A stretch of DNA of 64,000 nt, from the NCBI GenBank assembly GCA_009869945.1, contig WIXG01000281.1:1-64000 (forward strand), in the 5' to 3' direction. A program made the translations under genes and the position numbers. Shown here piece by piece: positions 48,607 through 63,600 of the stretch. Numbering within the stretch: position 1 is the stretch's first letter; the number at the start of each line of letters is the position of its first letter. The notes beneath the pieces were generated by a model, which was not told where the DNA came from, searched no databases, and saw nothing but the letters and a program-made list of their open reading frames with translations. The DNA is from Mesaphorura yosii (lineage: Eukaryota > Arthropoda > Collembola > Poduromorpha > Tullbergiidae).

Positions 48607-51600
48607 TTACATTTTTATTTTGGAACATTTGAGTCATTTATTATACTTAGGTAGAAGTACGGCACGGCACGACAGACAAACTCAGCTCAAACAAGAGACA
48701 AGGGGTTCGTGAGGACGAAAGGGTTAGATTTGAGATTTCAGGACATTAAATGAAGCAGCAAGAAAGACAAAGTCAAATTACTCTCTGCTCGTATTTCGTA
48801 CTAAAAAGCGTATAAACACAATAAGGTGAGCATAAAAATGTAATATGATATCACCGTGCACAAAGCACAGGCTCACGGGCTAACAAAATGAAGATGATGA
48901 TGATTAAAGAATTGTGAAATGTTCAAAAATTCTGTTTCCCTTTTTACTATTTTCTTATTAAGGGTTTATAGCATTTAGCGTGTAAAGGAGTGCGGGACGG
49001 TAATAATAAGTTTACAAATTAAAAGTGGTTGGGAGACCAGAAACAGAGGACGAGACACAGTGCCAACGAGAAGAGAGAAAGATGCAAGCAATTCTTTCAT
49101 CTTGTGCCGTTCTTGCACTGCATTTGGAGTCTGATCGTCGAGAGAGTATTCTCGTAATTAATTTTGTTTTCTCATTTCAAAAATTTCTCATTAAAAGTAA
49201 TGACATCTGTCAATTTATTATCAAGCAAGATGAGAATGAACGATTGTGCTGCATAGCACTTGGTAACAATAATAACAATAATGTCCATGATAATAAAACG
49301 CTCAAGACAAATTGTAATTGTATAACTCTGTACGGTGGTGCTTACAGAAGAATGTTTATGCATCAAATTAATTAATGCCTGGTTCATCGTCATTGTCAGC
49401 GTTTACCAAAGACAAAGAACGGCAAGCGATTACTACTCATTAGCTTATACAAGGTGGACTTCGACGCGGACGCGTGTATCGCCAATCGTTGCGCCACGCT
49501 AACCGCCACCGCTCTTGATGCGAGTACTTTGAGTTGGCTGCTGCTGCCTGTCATTACCTTTCTTGGTATACTGATTGACTGCTTTGCGATTTAGCGTTAT
49601 TTTGTCTATTTCTGTGTTTTTACTGCTTGAGACTTTCCATGCATGAATATTGACTTAACCTTCTTTGTGGCAATAATTTGCTTTGAATTTTCGCAACTAA
49701 CTCATCAAAAGTATTAACTCCATACTCCACACTTGGTCGTATGATTAAAATTATAATGAAATGAAAACATAAAAGTTTTTTTGGATGTTATATCAAGGCA
49801 AGAGTTTGTATTGCATGCATGGGATGCAAGCAAATCTTCATCTCAGGACAAGCATCAGGCTCTCTTCAGTCCCAACTTGCAAGAGGGGTAACTTGAACTC
49901 AAAAGCAAACCTTTTAAACAACAAACTCTCTCCTGCATGAGCACTGAGCTCTGGCAAGAGGAGCTTGGGAGCTTCGCGTATGGATTTAACTCTATCGCTG
50001 CCGCTGCACGAAGCGTGAGCACGTAGAAAGATTCTCGTACTGTGTTGAGCTCAGTCTGATTCCAGATCTCAGTCAAGATAGACGCGTTGCTATTTTTCGG
50101 CTTCTGTTTCCAGTCTCGAATTATTCCATAACGTGTTGAATTGCCGTGTGGTAATTTACTGTGGACTTGGCGCATTTGCCACATTTTCTGTGTCCGCGCC
50201 AGTGGCATTTTCCGGTGGTGAAAGTTTCGGTGTCTCATCACACACCTTAATATTCAGGTTTTGAGTACCTTTATCAATATTGAGATAGAGTGTTGAATCT
50301 TGCCCTCTCTTGCGATATCAACGTAATAAGATTTGTAAATCGTACATGTGTGTTTGAAGCAGGGCAAATTTTCCAGCAATCGAGCTCTCAGCCCGTGCAA
50401 AAGTTGCAAATATTCCATTCACGCATGAAGAAAGTTTGCATTCGTTCTCCTGAAAAGAAACTCGTAATTTCTGCCCAAAAAACTGCAAGAAAGATTCAAT
50501 AACGTTATTGCTAAAATATTAACTGTACACACACACGGCGGACGGCGAGTTCGACACGATAAATGTCATCCTACTAAAAAGTTTACTCAACTGTGAAAAT
50601 AAAAACTGTCTCATCTTCACCACAAACTTGAAACCAGTGTTGAGTTGAACTATCATTTCATCGTCATTACTGTTGAGTTGATAGTTCCCCGCACAAGCCG
50701 CGTCAGCCACGAGAGAAGAATTCACCATCGACCGTCTCATTTGTGTTGGTGTCAAACTTATCACTCAACCCAACTGCTGTGGCAAAGCTGAGCTGCGGTC
50801 CAGATCTTTGAAAATAATTCAGAAAACAACTTTTTCACTTCGCCGACATCATGTTTTATGTATGTGGTCCACTAATGGGTTTCGTTTTACTTTCTCTACT
50901 CTTGCTTCAGCTTTGCTCTGCTGTGCTCCTTTGACTTTGCCGCGACTTTCTTGAAGAGATGTTTCTGATTGACCATTCTGATTCAATTGCTCGAGTCATG
51001 AAAAGAAAAGTTGGGATTTATGGCACTGCCGTTAAACGCGCACGAGATTTAGATTTAGTCCTGATCGCGATGCTTGCTTTGCTTTTGCTCTTGCCATTTC
51101 GTTGTTAAGCACTCGAGACTGATCTAGAGTCTTGGCAGGAGATAAAATTAAAAAGTGATGATTGAGATCTGGGATGATTTGAGTGAGTAATTGTCACTCA
51201 CTACATTTTGGCAAACAGCAACACAGTAGTGATGTAATTAAATGAACTTGAAAGAGGAAAGATCAAAAAGTGTGAAGATGACGACAGATGCATGACATCT
51301 TGTAGCACTTGAGCTAGAGCTGGAGTGAATTAATTACTTGCAGATGTGAAAGGTCGGCGCTTATTTATCTAATTAACAAAATTCTGATTAGATTTCAAAG
51401 ATTTTACGACAAGGCGCAAAAAGTTTCACAGAAGTTTTGATCACTTTCGCTCAGAAAGTTGACATTTGCGCTGCGTGCGTGCGCACAAGCGAGATTTTGT
51501 GCATTTACACGCGTGATTGCATAAACGATTCTTTTCTGGATGCACATTGCGCCATTGTACGACATATTGCACTATTGTCATTGCAGACGGCGACAGATGT

Positions 51601-54600
51601 AATTCGTAGCGAAAGAAATATTGACGATAAATTTAATATGCTGCCAACAACCACATTTTGCGGGTTTCCTTTATTATTCTGCGGTACTTTTATCTTTGCT
51701 GTCAAAGAAGGTCGGTCTTCTCGCCGTTACAAGTTGCTTGTCATAACATTAAATGTGATTTTTTATATTTTATGGATTTGCACCTGCTCGAGTTCACAAT
51801 CGCAGTTGTCAAACATTCGTGCATGCAGACAGCCGCTCGAATTGTGCCGCTATTCATGCATGCACACAAATTATGGATTACTCACTCTGAAATTAGCATG
51901 AAAGATTAAAAGTTGAGTGTGAGAAAAATGCGGCTACGCGGTGGTATTTTGAGAACAAAAGTTGCACAAAAATAATTACAAAAAATGCTCGAGATAAACG
52001 CATTTGCTGTATTTTTGGAAAGTAGTCCACCGTCGCAAAAAAGAGAGGCACGACTATCAAACTGTGTAATAATAATTTCAGAGATTTTTTCTATTATCTC
52101 CTAAAAGGCTTGTGATAATAAAATCAAAATCAAAAGAGATTAAAAATCTAATTGGCTTTGAGTTTTTTATAATAATAATTATGAGAGATCTTATTAAGCC
52201 CAAGCTCACATGTAAGTAAATTCCTTTGTGGGTTCTTGCTAAACGTCATGCATGTCCTCTGTAATTATTTCTGAATCGTGCGACACCAAAAAGTGAAAGC
52301 TAATTTTATACTACTTTATGCTTTAAATTGTTTTTCATTGCTGCAACACTTTAAAGATAAAAATTGAGATTACGTTTATGATGTGTGAGATGCGGTGGCT
52401 CGATTAACTGCCAAATCCACTGCACTGTACTACCGTCATCATACTCAAAAGCGTCGCTGTCGCAAACCGCAAAGCAAAGTGATTTAGATTGTTTCCATTC
52501 TTCCCTGCTGCATCTTGCATAAGAAGTAATCCTGCATTGCGATGTATCTCATGCACAAGAAGCTTAGGTTTTGGTTCATTTTAAAATTAGTGCACAGGAA
52601 CGCGAATGCGATTAGTCAGGTACTTTTGATCCAATTACAATCTCTTCCTGAATCGCAACAGATGGAAGGCACACGTCTGACAAGACCGACCGGCCTGGCG
52701 TACGTGCATCCCTAAAAATAAAGCAGGAGCGCGCGGCAAGTCACAAGTGAACGGAACCTGTATGACATAAAACTAGTTTGATCCGAAAGAATTCTTTACT
52801 TGTGTCATTTAGGTTCTTTAAAGGTTTCTAAATCCACACACTTCTTCCCCATTATAATTAATTTGCTCTTCCAAGGCACAAGCAAGCAGTAGGGCAGGTG
52901 CTTGGAAAGGAACGGGCAACTGTACTTGAATTATTTCAGTTGCTGCCAATGTACAACTTCATTTTGCGTAATGTAGCAGGAGCCGCTTTTGTTTTGGTAA
53001 TGCATTATTGTCGTAAAAAGAGGGTTTTGTGGTGACAACACATCACGAACACGGCGACAAAGACGGGCAAAGATAAAGAAGTTGTTGAGTGACAATTGCA
53101 ATCGCGTTTTTGCGTCCAGTTGCAGTTGCTCTTCTTGTTTTGCAGTCGTTACCGGTCGCTACTCGCTACTTTGCGGCGGTTGATGAATTTTGGACATGTT
53201 TTCATGCGCGTTACATTTACAATGGGTGAATATTATTATTTAACGGAGTCTTTAGCATTTTTTATGAGCCAACTCTTAAATGACAGGTGAGAGACTGTAT
53301 AAACTTTGTTACAATAATTATTCGTTAAGAAAAATGAGCTTAACGAAACTGGCACCAAACATTTTACTTTATGAGTTCGTTGCTGTTGCTGTTAATTTTC
53401 TGCGCTCAGGCCAGTGCAGTGAGGTATTCGTGAGCCACGATGAATAGCAGTGTACGGTTTTTTGTGGGTATTTTCTGTATTGTCGTTGCGACTGCGAGGA
53501 ATTTTGTACACCTCAAGGCAAACACATTAAATACATTGCATTTCAATACGTTTATGTTAATGATTGGATTTTTTGGATGGATAAATAAATACCTTTACCG
53601 GCCGTACATAAGAGCACTTGCTCTTTGCTGTATACTTATCCACTCTCAAGTGCTTTCTTGTTATGAGACCGGGCCAGGCATTATCGTCGTCCTAAGTCCT
53701 AAGTAGGTAGGCTATCTTCTGCTTCATTTCACCCCAACAATGCGAAATGCAGTTAATTTGCTCAGTGTAGCACGAGATATAATTATTGCATTGTTGTCTC
53801 TTGTCGCGTCGCCGTCTACGGTCGTCTTCATCATCAAATGAGTTTTCAGAACGAAAAGATGCTTGCAAAGATTTATTAACTGTTGATTAAATCTTTTGAA
53901 GAGATACTGCACATTACAAGGCATTTACAAGGAATTAGGACTTGGACCATTGTCTTTCCTTACTGTAGTGTGCTGCGCACATGAAAAATGACAATATAAC
54001 AAATGCATTTGACAATGACAATGAATATTTGTTGTTGTTTATGCTGCTGCCGTTCCTGTGTATTGTGTGATTGGTCTGTTACATAAAATGTATTTATTCA
54101 TGTCACAATGATTAAGTACTCTTGTTTTTGTGATAACGCAGCCTTACTGTAGTTGGTCTTCCATGATTCTTTTGAGACAAGGGATTGAAGATGAGTTGGT
54201 CGTGGCACGGCATGGCATGGCTTGGAGAGACAAGAATGGCAATGGTAATTTCTACTGCAGCATAGCCTGACCAGGCCTGCCCGATGGAGCTCATAAATTT
54301 AATATCGCACACAGCATTAAGATCGGTTAGTTTCTGTCGCACACACTGCATGCCTCAAACACAATTTGCTAACGGGTGACTGAATTCACGTTCTTTTCGG
54401 GCGTTGCGTTGCATTCATGGGGTGAATAATAAGTAGGATTTTGATTGGATTTATTTTATAAAAATATTTCGTATTGTAACGCAATAATTGAAGCATGTAA
54501 CTCGCATAAGCATAAAATATTTCGATCCTGTTAAAGGGCAACCTTTCTTACTAATTTTATTAAAGCGAAACGGCTGCAATGAGAATTTTGATCCAAATTC

Positions 54601-57600
54601 AGTTAGAAATTAAGTTTATTGGATCACAGAGCAACCAATGCCCAATACATTACAATGTATGAACTTGTGGCAGTGTCGAGCACAAATCAGAACACGGTTT
54701 TAATTGGCTGTCAAACACCTTTTTACACTTTGCTCAGCATGAAGGAAGAGGTAGAACATTCCATTTATGTAAATGCAAACAAAAAGCTGAGCTGAGCAGA
54801 GTAATAAATGTCAATAAAAGTTGTACGGATATATTCTCATGTATGCAAATTCTTGCTGTCACAAAATCGATGACTATCATGTTGAGTTCAGCCGGGACAC
54901 AGCGCATTGACACGGCGTATTTATTCAGTGGGGATTTCTTGCTGCGCACATAATACAGCTGCACAACACAGTGGAGAGAAACCGCAAAGCAATGCGTAAA
55001 ATATGATGGCTTTCTCTCGTTATGCCACCATCCCAATTGCCAGTTGCGATTGCCGGTTTACATGGCATGTGATACTGGCATACCATTACAGAGATGCGAT
55101 GGTGTGATAAAGCCATTTCCCATAATATGATGAGACAGTTTTCAGCAGGTGGACTTGGCTCACTACTTACTATGACTCAGGCTCTGAGTTTGTCGATTCA
55201 TTTGATGTTTTACGCTTCGGTGTAATAAAGCATCTCCTGTTTACTGTTTGTGTCGTCGTATTTGTGCAGCGAAATTGAAGAAATCCAAGCAAACAATTCC
55301 ATTTCTCACATGCAGTGGGTCGGGTCGTTGTCGTTGAACATTAGGCTCGAAAGACAATTCTTCCACTTCATTATACTCGTACACACCGCATACGCCAAAG
55401 TATTTAGAATGACACATAAGCAAGATCTGCGGCCCTGATAAGTCCACTACTGAACATCCTAATCCCGTTACAATAACTGCAATAAAATAAGACGGACATG
55501 AAAGACAATCATCGTGCCAGGTTAACAACGTTGGAGATCCATATCTTTACCGCGAGGGAAAATTCCTGCTCTCGTACATTAAGATTAGCATCTGCGACAC
55601 AGACTTGAACTTGTTAAGCCTCGCTGTCACGTCAGGTACCTGCGTCGTGTTGTCGGAATTAGCAAATCTTCAATTAATTAAAAGTTATGAGATTGTCGGC
55701 TTGATCTTATCTCGCTCGGGAAGTTGATAAGCGTGCGTGCACAGGTGAAGCGGAGCGAATCAGCAGGGTTGCAACTGCAGTTCCCGTACGCGTTCTAAAT
55801 TGTTTAATTGCCCGTTGCTGTAACGATCCGCACGGTTTATGGTCGAATTCCTGCCTGCCTTCAGCAATGCATCATTTCAGTTTGATTTATGACCGCGATT
55901 GTGGCATGCGGCTTGGCAGTTGGCAGAGCTGGCGGACAATTTTTCATTATATGTAGATTTAAACCACCGTCATCGTTTAGCGTCCTCGTATTATTATCCT
56001 AATAACGATTGGACGTGGTTTTTCCAATCATCCTTCTAATAAATCTCATAATTGTACGGTCATGTAAAGAAAAAATTGTGGGATTTGGCAAGCCGTAACG
56101 AGCCTGTAATGTAAGGAAGAAGGAAGCCGCTTTCATGTTGTTAAATATAGATTTTTTATTGCAAAAAGAATAAGGAAGAACTGACTTCAGAGTTAACTAA
56201 CCGTTAAGTGAAGTTGCAAACCAAAATAGAAGCACAAAAAATTATGATTGCTTTAAATCCAATGAAACAGAACACGATTTATGCATAAATATACTTGGCA
56301 TGATTGATAATAGTATAATTACTGTAATAATGCAATGGCCACTACACAAAGTCTAACAGAGTAGCTAACCCAGCTACTAATGCCCCACTTTCACAATTGC
56401 TAATGTGGTACGTACCTACAAACACAGGCAGGAGTGTAATTTGCTTCCGCTTCACAAAGGCTGCCTGCCAAGACTTTGGCAAGCTCTGCTTTGGCTTGGC
56501 ATTGTGATGGTGTGTACTTTCTTCAACTCTGAGCAAAATGTAATGACAATTCAAGCAAGTAGAAAAAATCAATTACTTGTGAATCAATCAACCATTTTGA
56601 ATGGTTGAAAGAGTTTTCGCTCAGATCATGCTTTATACTTCATGTATCTGCTTGGCTTGGCTCTGGCTCAGCTAGCAGCGTTTTGCATACGCTATTATTA
56701 CTGTGATTGTTATTAAAGAGATTGGTCGTAATAATAAGGCAGTATAAGTAGGGAGAAGAAATTACAAAATTATCTTCTACCTGTGCTGTGTGCTGTACGC
56801 AGGATGCTAATGCTCATGCTAAGGATGTCTTTAAGAATAGGGCTTTATCTTGATTTGCCAAGAATAAGAATACTACTTCTGCACAGGCACAGGTAGAATA
56901 AGTATTACATTGTTAAGCTTGGTGAAGTAGCATGGTAGCTGTATAACAAAAGTCGTCTCTTGAGATTGAGACGAGCCGAGATGAAAGGAAAAGACGAAGT
57001 GTTATATAAAGTTGTTCTATTATTATACACATTACTTCTTGTAATACCGTAGAGTATTATTTAAGAAAGAGTTTCAACTTGATTGAATCTCTTTTCTCAT
57101 CTCTGACGATGGGCTGCAATAATAGGATGTGGAATATACAAGCCATGCTCACCTAGAACCCAGACGGAGGAAGTACAAAGCATTCGATCTCATACGCACT
57201 ATCATCCTCTCTACTTGTTATGCAGTGTCAGGATTATGATGATTACGTGCATGCAATCATAAATTCAGAATGAGATTAGGATTAATTGAAAAATGTTATT
57301 CATCTCTAAACAGCAACAAAAGTAATTATTAATTAATCCCTTGCATGCTAAATATTTTAATTGGGATTGTCAGTTACTGGTAGTTCATTAAAATGTGTGT
57401 CTTGTCGATGCACAAAGTTTCATTAGCAGTTGAGAGTTAGCTTGAACTCAATTTGTTTGCATCATTCAGGAATTACTAGTTTAAAGTGATAGATCAATTT
57501 AAACTCTAAACTGTTTTTGAAGTGACTTGTTATTTTAAGGTGCTGAACAAATTAGAGCATGAGCGGCATGAAGTACAGTGCATTTAGCACACAGAACCCA

Positions 57601-60600
57601 ATTAATGAAGTGAAGTTGAACTGTTCAACCCAATGCAGCATGCAAGGCAAGAGGAAATATTTCTATTGCGTCTTCACGTTTCAATGCACATTAATAACAA
57701 CAAAATTGATTTGTAAAAACAGAATTGTAGATTCCTTGTTGGCATTCCCAAATTGAAACTGATGTGTGTTAAAAAATCATTCTACATTGTACGAAACACG
57801 TGTAAATATTAGAGTATGGCATTTTTAATCAACTTGTGTAAATATTGGAAATGGCAAGGCAGTGCAGCAACGGCAACCCCTCAGTCTGACGTTAACATGT
57901 AATTACTACAGACCAGCTTGCTGCATATATGTCCAGAAAATTGGTTTACACGTTTCATTTAATTTATTGTTGGCTTGCTCTGAGCCGTACACCCTGCAAT
58001 TGGAGAAGGGTTCGAGCACGTCATGGGCATGGGGAATGAGGCTATCCAGGAAAGGGTATGGTACTCTGTCTGTCTGTTGGTCAAGCAATAATTATATTCT
58101 GGGGTGGTTTGTTCGGTGAACTGCTAATTCTTAATTCGGGCAATTATATTTTTAACCCGAACTTGATGCAAGTGACATATAGCTGTCTACAATCAGTTAA
58201 AAAGTGTAGCGTCTTAACTCCAGATATTGTACTAATAATAGGCTTCGTTTCAATAAAACTTTTTTACTTAAATATTCCACTTATTAGTCAAAGGTACCAA
58301 TTTGTAAACTTGTGCGCGGTGTCTGAAATTCAATATGCTAGTGAAAAACAAAATAATAACCAATTCCAGTTAGTCCACAAGTCTATTTTTTGAATTCCTG
58401 ATTGGGCTGACCTCCAATTGATCCCTTTAAGAAACTATTATTTGGCACAAATACGAAAGTATAAACTATAAATGCGGGGTTGGCATTAAATTGTCATATT
58501 TTATGCCGGCCCAGTCCATAATTAATTCAATTTGTTTACGGCATTACTTTTGCCTCGTACTGACTTCGTTTGGAAAGGGCGTGATGCCTCACTAAGTAAT
58601 GGTGGGAAGTTTTTCCGAATTTGGGGTAAATTCTTGGACGGGCTTTTTCCAAGGCACATTACTGTGTAGTTTTAGGTTGGGCTTAAGCTTGTCTCTTAAT
58701 TGATGTTGCACGTCATAATTATTAATGGACGATCACGTAGTCTCCGAATCTCAAAAAGTATGTTCAGTTTGGAATGTCTCAACAGAAATTCTAATTTACT
58801 CTGCATTCCGTTCGCTCAAATGAGGATTGGTGAAATTGTCAACTAACAGCAGACGTTTTCGTGGTTGTTTTCTTAAAGAACAAAAGGCTGCTGTACTTGT
58901 TGAAATGACAAGTTGCATGCACTTGAGAATGCAGCGTGCGAGTAACGCATTGAAGTGACGTTCAGTTTGAGCTTCAATAAGAGGTTTGGTGCTGGTCCAC
59001 TTGCTTTTGCTGTACTGTGGCAGCTCGGTCCAGGCAGAATGCCTGGCCTGCACGTTCCTGTGTCCGTTCTTTCCTCCGCACTAGCCCGAGTGCTTTGCTT
59101 TCACCTCTATTGTCACTTTCTCCTTCAATTTTCTCCACTTAAGAGACAAGTATTACAGCCATGAAGTAAAGTAAAGATGAAGTTTGTTTTTATTATTGTT
59201 GAAAGAAGATATTTTTATTATATGTAACCGTATTATAGTACACACAGGAAGATACACATAAAAGAGAGAACTTCACTGTGAGTCAGATGTATTATACGCA
59301 GTACATTTTAGTTTAGATAAACATGAGCTGCCGGAGAACGTAACAGAGAAAAGAAGAAGGGACAGACAACCGATCAATAGCAATCAATTTCGAAAATTCA
59401 ATTACACGATTTTCAACTTTCCTTCTTCTTTCTCCTGCTTTCACGTACTTACGCGTGGATCTTGGGACGGTCGGACGAATGGCGTGTATGCATTTATTTG
59501 TGTGTTGTTCTCAAAAGACGAAATAATAAAAATCCAGAAAAAGTCTTCGTAATTGAAAAACAAATTTACTTTTTTTACTTTATTTCTCTCACAAATAAGT
59601 TGCTTCATTTTGTATCCACACGTATAACTGGTGACCTGCCCACTTAGCTCGTTTCATTATGACGCACAGGGTCAAGAAACGTGAAAGGATAAAGTAGCAC
59701 AATTTGCGTGAGACGAGCGAACCCGTAAGAAAGAAATGATTGACACGACAGAAGCATGATAAGAATTCATACACAATGAAAATGCAGGAGAACGAATTCT
59801 TCGTGCTCGTCGTCTGGTCTCAGGGTGAATTTAAAGTAACATCTTTCTTTCGTATCATTTGCATTGAATCGGTTGTTCATTGCTGTGCGCATTACTATTA
59901 TTAACCCCTTCGAATTTTGAACTCTGCAACTCCAGTCTGCCAACTTGTGCCGTATTCACTTTGCTCCGGTGCAATCGAAATGATAAATTGTGAATTCTAA
60001 CTTATGCAATGCAGTGCGTCTTCATTGAAGTTCGTAGCAAGTCAGCAGTAAATTTAGAAGAAAATGACTGATTTGAAGTCGCAGTGGAATTGCCCTATCA
60101 TTAGCTTTCCTGGTCCTGTGTCCTGAAACAAAAGATCACATGAGAGTTGGGGCTGACTTCTTTGTAAGGAATAAAAGAATTTCAGCCAGCTTTTAATAAA
60201 GAAAATGAAAGGTTACGAGCCATGTTACTCGGAAATACTTGCGAGAGAACAGAGGAACAAAAGCTGTATGGTTGTACACGTTCTGCGATGAATTGAGACT
60301 TGGGTGAATAGAAACTCTCTACTTGATGACGACCGGGCCAGAGAAGTTGAATTGTGAATTGAAAAAGTTTCTATCTTCCGTCAAGATCTTTAATTTATTA
60401 TTAGAATTAGAATAGAATGAATACACTCTTATTCATTCTGCTCTCTGGCTCTTTAATTATTACCTTTTCTTTCAATTGATCAAGTCAAGTCAAAGAGAGA
60501 CAATGCCATGCAACGTAGCAGCTGTAATGGTAATTGAAAAGAATCTGAGTTGTTGATGAAGAGAGGATGCTAGACCGAGCAAAAGCAAGGCATGACAAGT

Positions 60601-63600
60601 CTGTTTGAGTGTAATACGTGAAACATAAAACACGGCCACGCTAGCATCCCAATTAAAGTATTAATTATTGACTCTCCGGAATCAACATCATCTTCTCGAA
60701 TGCTGAATGCGATTGTTCCGGGCTTTAATCATTGTAATCGACTTTTGACTTGTTTACACAACGCAATGGTTCTTGGATCCTTCTTTTAATTAGTACTTTT
60801 TTCAGACATCAGGAACTTGAGTCCCCTTAGAGTTCTGTTCTCTTCTGCCAGCATCACAAAGGACCACAAACCCACCAGAGAGAACGGACCGTGAATTGAA
60901 AATTAAAATGTTTACACAACCAGTACAAAGCATACGGTCGTGTGCACTAAATTAAATAAAAATAATGATGATGTGGATGATAATTACATCGGCACACTGT
61001 GGGAATAGGCCACAGTGTAATTTCTATGATTTTCTCTCATCTCTCTCCGTTGAAGTGCTGTTAATCACAACTTGTTTGTGGAGGTATGATGACGGCTTTG
61101 AATGAACACTGCACTGCTACATAGTATTCCAACTCCCAAGTTAATACTACCAATCTTGATTCTGCCTTCCTGCAAGTTTTTATTCATTCTCGGTTTTATC
61201 AGTTTAGAAAGTTGATTTTATAGATTGGAACACAATCGTGAGTTGGTCGTCGTCTTGTTTTTCAAACGTTGTGCAGTACGTTTCAGTTACAGTATGCCGT
61301 ACCATTTCTATTTTCATGCCGTGTGCAAGCTAGGAGCTTATGGAACGACATAAAGTTGTCCTTATAAATCGGACTTCGTGCATTGTTTGCGAACGTGATG
61401 AGAATTTAGGAGAATTTGAAAAAATGAAGGGAGATGATCGAACATTATTATCACATGTATATTACGGACGGGTAATGCTCTCTGGACATGGACAATGGAC
61501 AGGCAGGGCATTGATGTCTCTCTCTCTTCGAAGCGGATGGCCAACGTTGCATGTGCCAGGTTCTTGCTTTGCTGGATTCCCATTCACGTTCACCGGTACA
61601 CGGAATTGCCTTCCTGCATGTGCACGGTAGAATTGTTGGTTGACTGAAGATTGAATGAAGTGAGCAGAATAGAATGGGAAAGGAAAGCTGAGACTCGGGA
61701 AGCGAATAAGAAAGTCTTGTTGGCAGCCGGCAGTCGTGGTAAAATACACAGAGTCGTGTGTCTGAAGGGAATTTCCACGCGGTAGCAGTTAGATTCGATT
61801 ATAGAGAGTAGAGAATGATTCATGTGAACAAACATTGTTTTGTAGTAGCAACCTGCATACACAGAAATTGATTTGATGTGTCTGCAACTGCAGAGTGTAT
61901 TTTCCTGCAGGAGTTGATACGCATTAGGACAGCTATTGTGAGAAGTGTAAAAAGAGTTATGATGTTACTCCAACGGTTATGGTTTTATTCACGACAGGCT
62001 GAGCATAATGTAATGCCTGCTTGTGCTCATGCTGTAATAATAATGTTAAATAAACACGAAATTCATCATTTTTATGGAATGAAAATTAGGGTCAACGCGA
62101 TGTTGCATTGTAGACGTACGCTTGTACGTTGCTTGTTCGCAGTACTTAACAAGCGAACATCGTGCAATGTGCAAGAACAATGCGCACATGAACACGAACA
62201 AAAGCAACACAAAGTATGGTACGTCACGCAATGCAATGATAAAAAATGTTATTAATAAACATAGTAATAGTTGGAGTAATAACAATAGGTTATTATTTTT
62301 AATATTTACATAAAACCGTTTTACAACGCTGAATTACGTGCACTGTGCTGTACTGATCCTTCCCGAAAGCCTTCTACGAGCTTATTCTCCCTTCAATCTA
62401 ACTAATTACGCATGACTGACGACTAGTACTTCTTCCCTATCATTTTGTATAATTATTAATTAATGAGACCCGATTTTACATTACAATGTTCGTGCATTAT
62501 GGCTTGAACATGAAATGGGTAGGATTTATGATTCAATGGCAATTTACAAAATGCATGCCGAAGTTTACAAACTCAGGCTCACGTTGGGAGGTATAAAATA
62601 TTCATAAGACACTCAATTCGACATGCATACATTAAGATTACACGCTAGCACTTGGACTGCTTGGATTTGATTAACTAGAGTGATTTTTCTTGTTCTAATG
62701 CCCATGTGTCGTGTTCAATCCATTATTAAGCAGGGCATTATCAACAAGACAAGACTACTGATTTGCTTTCTGTGCGATCGTACAAGCATTAATTTGTTGC
62801 CTTGTAATTCGTCATATGGGCATTACTTGTTAAAATGCTTCTTTGGGTTGATTCTGCACTGTGCTTTATCATTACGCAGAATCTTCCTTTAATTTAAGTT
62901 TACTTCTCAGTTCTTATCATCAAAGTCGAATTTTTCCTTTGGAGCTCTCCGTACAAATATTTTCCCGTTTGATGATGTACAATGCAATAGAATATTTTGC
63001 CTTTTTGTATTCTTTTTGAAGAAAATGAAGAGGGGAACTCGCGCGTCACGTACGTTGTCTGGAGTCTAAACAAGTAAAGTGTACTTTTCGGCTTAATGGT
63101 CGATGAGGGTGAAAATGTGAACAAATAGCAAATCGAAGTCAATACTCTGTGCTTTTAGTTTCTATTAGTAACCCATAAAGAATAAGCGAGTTCCAAGTTA
63201 TTGGCATTTGCAAGGTCCTAAGCAATCTTAGGCATTTGGCTTTGGTCACACCGTGTGTAGTACTGCCACTTTTTATATCACGGACAGTAAAGTATCTGAT
63301 GCAACGTGTAACGATTACTATTACGATTATGATTGTGTCATTCAGGAAGAATAATCGTCCAACAATTCTATTTCTTTATTGTCTCCCTTCCTTGAGAGAC
63401 AGTCAAAAGTCAAACTGCTGGACCTTGGTTGACGTTAATAGAGTGTGAATCAAAGAATAAACTGCCACTACGATGTTTTGTTGCTGCTTGGACGCATTTG
63501 TCAAAATAATGGACCGGAAAATTTGTTGTACTGGGGTGATAAGCCTTAATAATGTAACTTCCACCGGGTTTAAAATATCTTTATTGTTAAAGTGTTGCAA

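Noticed and set aside
51437-51901. 154-codon open frame on the plus strand
   Set aside because: It begins at TTG; from its first ATG it is much shorter. No signal peptide, domain or splice partner is visible.
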